Shown here: positions 58,749 to 64,000 of the stretch, piece after piece
Layout of the letters: each line of letters opens with the position of its first letter
Position numbering within the stretch: the stretch's first letter is position 1
Notes under the pieces: generated by a model
What the model saw: the letters and a program-made list of their open reading frames with translations, nothing else
What the model was told of the DNA's origin: nothing
Database searches by the model: none
NCBI GenBank assembly: GCA_965203365.1
Contig: OZ241878.1
Coordinates: forward strand, 2,728,001-2,792,000
Direction of reading: 5' to 3'
DNA length: 64,000 nt
Source: VYFG01 sp965203365
Lineage (GTDB): Bacteria; Pseudomonadota; Gammaproteobacteria; Arenicellales; Poriferihabitantaceae
Translations under genes and position numbers: made by a program

Positions 58749-60314
58749 ATGCCCAGTATCCTCATCAAGTCCACCTCGGTAGTCGGGTTTATGACGCTGC
58801 TTTCCCGTATGAGTGGATTGGTGCGGGATGTCGTTCTGGCCAACATACTGGGTGATCGAGCCGCCGCCGATGTTTTTTTTGTGGCGTTCAGGATTCCCAA
58901 CTTTTTTCGGCGGATGACCGCTGAGGGGGCGTTTGCGGGGGCATTTGTTCCGGTATTTACCGATTTTCGAGAACCACAAACCATATGCCATAGCCGGCAA
59001 TTCCTGTCGCTCACCCTAGGATGGTTTGGATTGGCGCTGGCCATCTTTTCCCTGATCGGTATTGTCGGCTCCCCTTGGATGGTCAAGGCCATGGCATGGG
59101 GGTTTTCAAACGATCCCGCCAAGTTCGCACTGGCAGTGACTGCCACCCGGATCACGTTTCCCTATCTGTTTTTCATCTCTCTGGTGGCGATGGCCGGTGC
59201 CATGCTGAATGCCTGTGGTCGCTTCGCTGGTCCTGCGGCCACGCCCATCTGGCTTAATCTCTGCCTGATCTGGGCCGCATGGCAACTGGTCCCGGCCTTG
59301 AATAACGGCCCGTTGGGACTCGCTGCAGGGGTCTTGGTGGCGGGAGTTGTGCAGTTGTTGTTCCAAGTACCGTTTTTGCGCCGAGAGAGGTTGCTCGTAT
59401 GGCCTAGACTGCGCAAAAGAAAAGGAGACGAGGTAGCCGCCGAGGGCGCACAGCGGGTGTTTCATCTCATGTTACCGGCGCTTTTCGGCGTTTCCGTGGC
59501 CCAGGTCAATCTGCTGATCAATACCCTGCTTGCATCGTTCCTTGCCACCGGGAGTATTGCGTGGCTTTACTATTCCGACCGTCTCATGGAATTTCCAGTG
59601 GGTGTCTTTGGCATTGCCCTTGCCACCGTGATTCTACCCCGTCTTTCCCACCAACATGCGACCGCGTCTCCAGAGCGGTTTTCTCGCACGCTGGATTGGA
59701 GCATGCGCTGGGTATTCTTGGTCAGTGTGCCGGCGACTGTCGCGTTGATCATCATGGCCGTACCGTTGATCAGTACCATCTTCTATCATGGTGACTTTTC
59801 CCGCAATGGGGTCAGCATGGCCGCCAACAGCCTGATCGCCTACAGCTTGGGATTAGTGCCCATCATCCTGGTGAAGGTGCTGGCACCCGGCTACTATGCC
59901 CGAAAAGACACCCGTACACCGGTTCGTATAGGGATGATCGCCGTGGTGGTCAATATCATGGCCAGTCTGGTGCTGTTCAGCTCAATGCAGCATGTCGGGC
60001 TTGCCACGGCGACTTCGCTGGCGGCTTTGGTGAATGCCGGCTTGCTATACTCCGGGTTGTGTCGGACGGGCGTGTTGTTGGCGGAACCGGGATGGGTGGT
60101 TCTGTTGCTCCAGGTGTCGTTCGCCAGTATCGTCATGGGCATTTTGCTGTACTTGGGCATGGGGTCAGCCGAGTGGTGGCTTGATCAGGCCATCCCCGAC
60201 CGGGTGCTCCGTTTGTCCTGGCTGGTTTCGGTAGGATTCATGACCTATTTTCTCGTGTTGCTTGTTTCCGGTGTTCCGTTGAAATCCTTGCTGTCTGGAC
60301 GAGAGGCTGAATGA
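58749..60314 (+). CDS. murJ: Lipid II flippase MurJ
   Basis: A 521-residue polytopic membrane protein of the MOP superfamily, with about 14 hydrophobic segments. It begins ILIKSTSVVGFMTLLSRMSG and shows NFFRRMTAEGAFAGAFVPVF, the MurJ hallmark, and NLLINTLLASFLATGSIAWL. It flips lipid II across the inner membrane for peptidoglycan synthesis. Its stop overlaps ribF by 4 bp. Confidence 0.96.
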   Translation: MPSILIKSTSVVGFMTLLSRMSGLVRDVVLANILGDRAAADVFFVAFRIPNFFRRMTAEGAFAGAFVPVFTDFREPQTICHSRQFLSLTLGWFGLALAIFSLIGIVGSPWMVKAMAWGFSNDPAKFALAVTATRITFPYLFFISLVAMAGAMLNACGRFAGPAATPIWLNLCLIWAAWQLVPALNNGPLGLAAGVLVAGVVQLLFQVPFLRRERLLVWPRLRKRKGDEVAAEGAQRVFHLMLPALFGVSVAQVNLLINTLLASFLATGSIAWLYYSDRLMEFPVGVFGIALATVILPRLSHQHATASPERFSRTLDWSMRWVFLVSVPATVALIIMAVPLISTIFYHGDFSRNGVSMAANSLIAYSLGLVPIILVKVLAPGYYARKDTRTPVRIGMIAVVVNIMASLVLFSSMQHVGLATATSLAALVNAGLLYSGLCRTGVLLAEPGWVVLLLQVSFASIVMGILLYLGMGSAEWWLDQAIPDRVLRLSWLVSVGFMTYFLVLLVSGVPLKSLLSGREAE

Positions 60315-61237
60315 GGCTCGTACGAAGCACCCGGTCCGCGGATGTGGCCGACCAGGGTTGTGTATTGACTATTGGCAATTTTGATGCTGTTCACCTCGGG
60401 CACCGAAAAATGTTGGCGAGTTTGCGGTCTCAAGGGATCCACCTGGGGCTGCCTACGGTGGTCATGACCTTCGAGCCTCATCCCGGTGAATATTTTTCCG
60501 GTTCGAGAGGATTTCCACGCTTGTCGAATCTCTCCACCCGTTTCTTTGCCTTGAGAGACAGTGGCATCGACATTATGCTCAATCTTCGGTTTGACCGTCG
60601 CTTGGCATCCATGGAGGCCATGGAATTTGTCCGGAACATTCTGGGGAAGGAGTTGGCAGTTCGCTATCTTCTGGTAGGAGATGATTTTCGATTTGGCCGG
60701 AACCGCCGAGGGGATTTCGAGCTTTTGTCTTCCATGACCGATGAACTGGGGTATGATCTTGAACGAACGGAAACTCTGAGTCTGCATGGCGAACGGGTCA
60801 GCAGCACCAGGATTCGGCGTCTATTATCCCAAGGCGACTTGAATTCTGCCAGTGAGCTGCTGGGTCGACCCTATACGATGGTCGGTCGTATCATACGGGG
60901 ACAACAGTTGGGCAGACAATGGGGGTTTCCGACGCTGAATCTGCCAATCCACCACACACCGGCTCTGACCGGAGTGTATGCGGTGCGTGTTCAGGGTCTT
61001 GATGACAAGCCACTTCCGGGCGTCGCGAATTTAGGCACCCGGCCTACGGTCGGTGGTCTTCGAACGTTGCTGGAAGTATACCTGTTTGATTTTGATCGAT
61101 CCGTTTACGGGCGTCGAGTCTGTGTCGAATTTGTGGCGAGGATTCGTCAGGAACAGAGATTTGACAGTTTCGATGCGCTGAAGCGACAGATTCAGAAGGA
61201 CTGTGTTCAAGCTCGGGAGATGCTGGGACGGGTATGA
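60311..61237 (+). CDS. ribF: Bifunctional riboflavin kinase / FAD synthetase
   Basis: A 308-residue protein. The N-terminal FMN adenylyltransferase domain has LTIGNFDAVHLGHRKML and VGDDFRFGRNRRGDFELL, and the C-terminal riboflavin kinase has GQQLGRQWGFPTLNL and ANLGTRPTVGG. It makes FMN and FAD from riboflavin. It overlaps murJ and lspA by 4 bp each; the ileS gene normally found between ribF and lspA is absent. Confidence 0.96.
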   Translation: MRLVRSTRSADVADQGCVLTIGNFDAVHLGHRKMLASLRSQGIHLGLPTVVMTFEPHPGEYFSGSRGFPRLSNLSTRFFALRDSGIDIMLNLRFDRRLASMEAMEFVRNILGKELAVRYLLVGDDFRFGRNRRGDFELLSSMTDELGYDLERTETLSLHGERVSSTRIRRLLSQGDLNSASELLGRPYTMVGRIIRGQQLGRQWGFPTLNLPIHHTPALTGVYAVRVQGLDDKPLPGVANLGTRPTVGGLRTLLEVYLFDFDRSVYGRRVCVEFVARIRQEQRFDSFDALKRQIQKDCVQAREMLGRV

Positions 61238-61713
61238 TGGCCACTATCCAATACCTGATGTACCTTGCCTTGTCACTGTTGGTGTTGGTGTTTGACCAAG
61301 CTACCAAGTGGTTGGCCCATGAATACCTACTGGATGGCCCTGTGTCGTACATACTGCCGATATTCAGTCTGGTGCTGGTATTCAATAAAGGGGCTGCATT
61401 CGGCTTTCTCAATGATGCGGGTGGGTGGCAGCACTATCTGTTCATTATGTTAGCATTCGTCATATCGTTGATACTTGTGGTCTGGGTCTGGTTCGAGAAA
61501 GAGAGAAACCGATGGCTGTCCGTCAGTCTTGCCCTTGTGCTTGGAGGGGCGCTCGGCAATCTGCTCGACCGTCTTAGGCATGGATATGTGATCGATTTTT
61601 TGCTGCTACATTATGACCAATGGCATTTTCCGGCATTCAATGTGGCGGATATTGCCATTACTGTTGGGGCCATCATGCTGATTATTGACAGCTTTCTACT
61701 TTCCCGTCGATGA
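61234..61713 (+). CDS. lspA: Lipoprotein signal peptidase
   Basis: A 159-residue inner-membrane aspartyl protease with four membrane segments. Motifs are FDQATKWLAHEYL, FNKGAAFGFLNDAGGWQHYL, and the catalytic aspartates in GALGNLLDRLRHGYVIDF and FPAFNVADIAITVGAIML. It cleaves prolipoproteins after lipidation. Both ends overlap neighbours by 4 bp. Confidence 0.97.
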   Translation: MMATIQYLMYLALSLLVLVFDQATKWLAHEYLLDGPVSYILPIFSLVLVFNKGAAFGFLNDAGGWQHYLFIMLAFVISLILVVWVWFEKERNRWLSVSLALVLGGALGNLLDRLRHGYVIDFLLLHYDQWHFPAFNVADIAITVGAIMLIIDSFLLSRR

Positions 61714-62648
61714 AAAACCGAATCAATGAGGCGGTCATACTGGCCAACCCCAGGGGGTTCTGTGCCGGTGTGGAACGAGCCATCAAAATTGTGGAAATAG
61801 CTTTAAAGAAGTATGGTGCACCGGTCTATGTCCGCCATGAAATCATTCACAATCGCTTTGTGGTGGACAGCCTGAAACGTCGAGGTGTGGTATTCGTGGA
61901 GAAAATCGGGGATGTGCCGGAAAATTCCAAGGTGATTTTCAGTGCTCACGGCGTTTCAATGCGGGTAAGAAAAGAGGCAGAGGCTCGTGGATTGTGTGTT
62001 CTGGATGCCACCTGTCCCTTGGTTACCAAGGTCCATAAGGAAGTCGTCCGGTTCGTCAAGCAGGGAATGGAAGTGATCATGATTGGTCATTCCGGTCACC
62101 CTGAAGTGGAAGGTACCATGGGACAGTCCGAAGGCAATGTTTTCTTGGTGGAAAGCATCAACGACATTGAAAAGCTTGAGGTGCGTGACCCTTCCCGTCT
62201 GGCTTATGTGACCCAGACCACCCTATCCATGGATGACCTGTCACAGATCATTCAGGCACTTCGCCAACGTTTTCCTGCCATTCAGGGACCACGCAAAGAT
62301 GACATCTGTTATGCCACGCAGAACCGACAAAATGCGATCAAGCAGTTGGTGGAAAGTTGTGACTTGGTTCTTGTTGTCGGGTCTGCCAGCAGTTCCAACT
62401 CAAACCGATTAAGAGAAATCGCTGAACAGCGAGGGGTGCCCGCCTACCTGATTGATGGGCCTCATGACATCTGTCATAGTTGGTTGAAAGGCATCCGCAA
62501 TGTCGGACTTACCGCGGGTGCTTCGGCCCCGGAAAACCTGGTTCAGGATGTGGTGAAGGTATTGCAGGAAAAAGGGATGTCCTTACAGGAGTTGGAGAGG
62601 ATTGATGAAAATGTTTCATTCTCTACACCGGCTGAGTTGATGAGGTAG
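61710..62648 (+). CDS. ispH: 4-hydroxy-3-methylbut-2-enyl diphosphate reductase
   Basis: A 312-residue [4Fe-4S] enzyme, the last step of the MEP isoprenoid pathway. The three cluster cysteines are in NPRGFCAGVERAI, LDATCPLVTKVHKE and VGSASSSNSNRL-flanked DICYATQNRQNAI regions; HEIIHNRFVVDSLKRRGVVF is also typical. It overlaps the lspA stop; an fkpB gene, often between them, is missing. Confidence 0.97.
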   Translation: MKNRINEAVILANPRGFCAGVERAIKIVEIALKKYGAPVYVRHEIIHNRFVVDSLKRRGVVFVEKIGDVPENSKVIFSAHGVSMRVRKEAEARGLCVLDATCPLVTKVHKEVVRFVKQGMEVIMIGHSGHPEVEGTMGQSEGNVFLVESINDIEKLEVRDPSRLAYVTQTTLSMDDLSQIIQALRQRFPAIQGPRKDDICYATQNRQNAIKQLVESCDLVLVVGSASSSNSNRLREIAEQRGVPAYLIDGPHDICHSWLKGIRNVGLTAGASAPENLVQDVVKVLQEKGMSLQELERIDENVSFSTPAELMR

Positions 62649-63002
62649 ATTGGATAGCGGGTGTACAACGATTTGGATAGCCCCGCCAATGCCGTCTGAT
62701 GGTCTTGCACGGAACAATCTGGAATAACCGTTTCAGCTAAAACATCAAGTTTTGCACTCTGGAATTTCAGTTGTGGTTGAACGACTGCTACTGGTACTGG
62801 CGTCATGATGTGGGGGACTCCCGGTCGGCCTGCTTTGTGAAGATCTTTTCTCAATGGTATGCGCCTCAGAATTTTGTATCGTACGGGAAAAATACGACAA
62901 CGCATTGCACTATTCATCAGATTATTGCCCGTACGGTAAATATTATTGATTGGCCGGCTATGATGTGATATTTTTTATCGTACGGTACATTTTTGATCTG
63001 TT
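62649..63002 (+). promoter_or_regulatory. hipBA regulatory region with three CGTACGG repeats
   Basis: CGTACGG occurs at 62880-62886, 62930-62936 and 62979-62985, each inside a short palindrome-like box (TATCGTACGGGA, CCCGTACGGTAA, TATCGTACGGTA). Spacing is 50 and 49 bp, about five helical turns, and the last copy ends 17 bp before the hipB ATG. This fits a set of autoregulatory operators for the HipB-like protein. AT-rich TTTTTTATCG precedes the last box. Confidence 0.65.
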
Positions 63003-63287
63003 ATGTCCAATACAGAAGTTCCATTCGGGGTCGTCGGTTCAGTCGAAGACATGGGAAAGCTGGCTCGAGCCCACCGGAAACATCGCAAACTAACCTTGGA
63101 AACCGTTTCAGGTCTGAGTAGTCTGAGCATACGGTTTTTATCTGAATTCGAACGAGGCAAGGAAACCGCCGAAATCGGAAAAGTCCTGCAGGCGTTCAAA
63201 ATACTGGGACTTGAGGTCATTATTCAACCAAGAGGCCACCCCCCGTACAAAACCCTTCCACAGAAGGGTCGGGAACGTCATGCTTGA
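63003..63287 (+). CDS. hipB: HipB-like antitoxin, HTH Xre family
   Basis: A 94-residue protein with a helix-turn-helix at residues 15-70 (MGKLARAHRKHRKLTLETVS, LSIRFLSEFERGKETAEIGK, VLQAFKILGLEVIIQPRG). HipB proteins bind operator palindromes and neutralise the HipA kinase. The gene overlaps hipA by 8 bp and lies behind three repeated boxes. Confidence 0.88.
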   Translation: MSNTEVPFGVVGSVEDMGKLARAHRKHRKLTLETVSGLSSLSIRFLSEFERGKETAEIGKVLQAFKILGLEVIIQPRGHPPYKTLPQKGRERHA

Positions 63288-64000
63288 TCCAGATAATCTC
63301 AATGTATGGAACAACGAGTGGCTTGTTGGTTATCTGTGGCGCAATTCCCAGGGTTGGGTCGGATTCCGTTATGACAGTGAATGGATAAACCAAAAAGGGT
63401 TTGCCATCTCCCAAACATTACCCTTGCAAAGCGGTCCATTCGAACCCGATGACAGGACCGCACATCACTTCTTTGCCAATTTGCTCCCGGAAGGCACAGT
63501 GAGGGAACAAATTGTACGTGACTTGAAAATCCCCGACACAATTTTTGATCTGCTCAGAGCGATCGGTGGAGAATGCGCAGGAGCGTTGTCCATACTCGAG
63601 GTAGAACACCAACCTTCCACAGAGTCCAGTTACCGGGAAATAACAGATGATGAACTTGCCAGGCTGGTTGCTCGTCGCGGTCGGGGGTATATAGGCAACT
63701 CCGAAAATCGTTCCAGGCTATCCTTGGCGGGCGCACAGAACAAGTGCCCCATACTATTTCAGGATGAGACATATTGGCTGCCAATCAAAGAATCAACTTC
63801 CACTCACATACTGAAATTCGAGTTGTCTGATTACAGGAACATCCCAGCTTATGAAACCTTTACCACATGGCTGGCCGAGGCGGTTGGCTTGCCGGTGGTG
63901 AATATCCAATTACGATCCGTTGTAAACACCCGATTTGTATTGATCAAGCGCTATGACCGAAACAGATTCCGGGAGGGTCGGGTCGAAAGATTGCACCAGG
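63280..64000 (+). CDS. hipA: HipA-like serine/threonine kinase toxin, cut by the window edge
   Basis: The ATG at 63280 opens 240 codons to the edge. The couple_hipA N-terminal domain (VGYLWRNSQGWVGFRYDSEW, FFANLLPEGTVREQIVRDLK, AIGGECAGALSIL) is followed by the start of the kinase domain (SLAGAQNKCPILFQD, the HipA glycine-rich-loop region, then STHILKFELSDYRNIP). In E. coli HipA phosphorylates glutamyl-tRNA synthetase and causes persistence. The catalytic Asp and the C-terminus lie outside the window, so activity cannot be judged. Confidence 0.9.
   Translation, partial: MLDPDNLNVWNNEWLVGYLWRNSQGWVGFRYDSEWINQKGFAISQTLPLQSGPFEPDDRTAHHFFANLLPEGTVREQIVRDLKIPDTIFDLLRAIGGECAGALSILEVEHQPSTESSYREITDDELARLVARRGRGYIGNSENRSRLSLAGAQNKCPILFQDETYWLPIKESTSTHILKFELSDYRNIPAYETFTTWLAEAVGLPVVNIQLRSVVNTRFVLIKRYDRNRFREGRVERLHQ

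Noticed and set aside
62877..62990. CRISPR-like array of the CGTACGG boxes
   Set aside because: Only three 7-bp cores within 12-bp boxes; far too short for CRISPR repeats. Operator sites fit better.
1..64000. tRNA, rRNA or CRISPR loci
   Set aside because: No cloverleaf with CCA-adjacent acceptor, no rRNA-like stretch and no regular repeat-spacer array was recognised by eye; a covariance-model search would be decisive.

Overview
The window looks like chromosomal DNA of a gammaproteobacterium. The support is gene content and order: yggX-mutY, adjacent bpt and aat, hemC-hemD-hemX-hemY, acnB, trpS-scpA-scpB-rluB, rpsT, and murJ-ribF-lspA-ispH. The housekeeping genes are GC-rich. Two accessory blocks are visibly more AT-rich, and one dead transposon is strikingly GC-rich. 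Genus cannot be fixed from the sequence. The AAA-ATPase/PD-(D/E)XK gene and CysB-like regulator would fit a Chromatiales-like sulfur bacterium, but that is inference.

Layout. 1-6.1 kb (minus strand): mnmA, a decayed IS30 copy, purB, a pseudouridine synthase, pyrD and a metallo-hydrolase. 6.2-22.5 kb: a secreted conserved protein, a CysB-like LysR regulator, an AAA-ATPase/nuclease-like protein, yggX-mutY, a thioredoxin-fold protein, the N-degron pair bpt-aat, a taurine-type ABC transporter with an oversized permease, a divergent FAD oxidoreductase, and xthA. 22.5-34.3 kb: an accessory zone. It holds fragments of one IS30-type element (partial copies plus one nearly complete copy with a 3-bp target duplication), a broken IS1-type element and a spore-photoproduct-lyase-like radical SAM gene. 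It also holds a DNA-modification cluster in which three of four genes are out of frame (an EcoRI-type methyltransferase, a DUF262-HNH protein, and a methyltransferase-HNH fusion with a 14-bp poly-G/C tract at its start). A GC-rich dead transposon with perfect 16-bp ends and a 9-bp target duplication, and a second remnant of it, close the zone. 34.3-49.2 kb: argS, a SPOR protein, hemC and hemD, then a roughly 7.8-kb DNA phosphorothioation (Dnd) island on the opposite strand, then hemX and hemY. 49.5-64 kb: acnB, pcnB, a TsaC/YciO-type protein, trpS, scpA, scpB, rluB, rpsT, murJ-ribF-lspA-ispH, and a hipB-hipA module running off the right edge.

The most notable systems are two. The first is the Dnd island, a tight operon: dndC, a small linker protein, dndD, a DndE-HerA fusion, a GIY-YIG nuclease gene and a DndB/DGQHR protein. 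It splits the hem operon, lacks dndFGH, and its nuclease gene carries an in-frame TGA after which the frame stays open to an overlap with dndB. The second is the modification cluster at 28.1-31.8 kb, whose methyltransferase-HNH fusion looks phase-variable and is OFF in this assembly. No tRNA, rRNA or CRISPR array was recognised.
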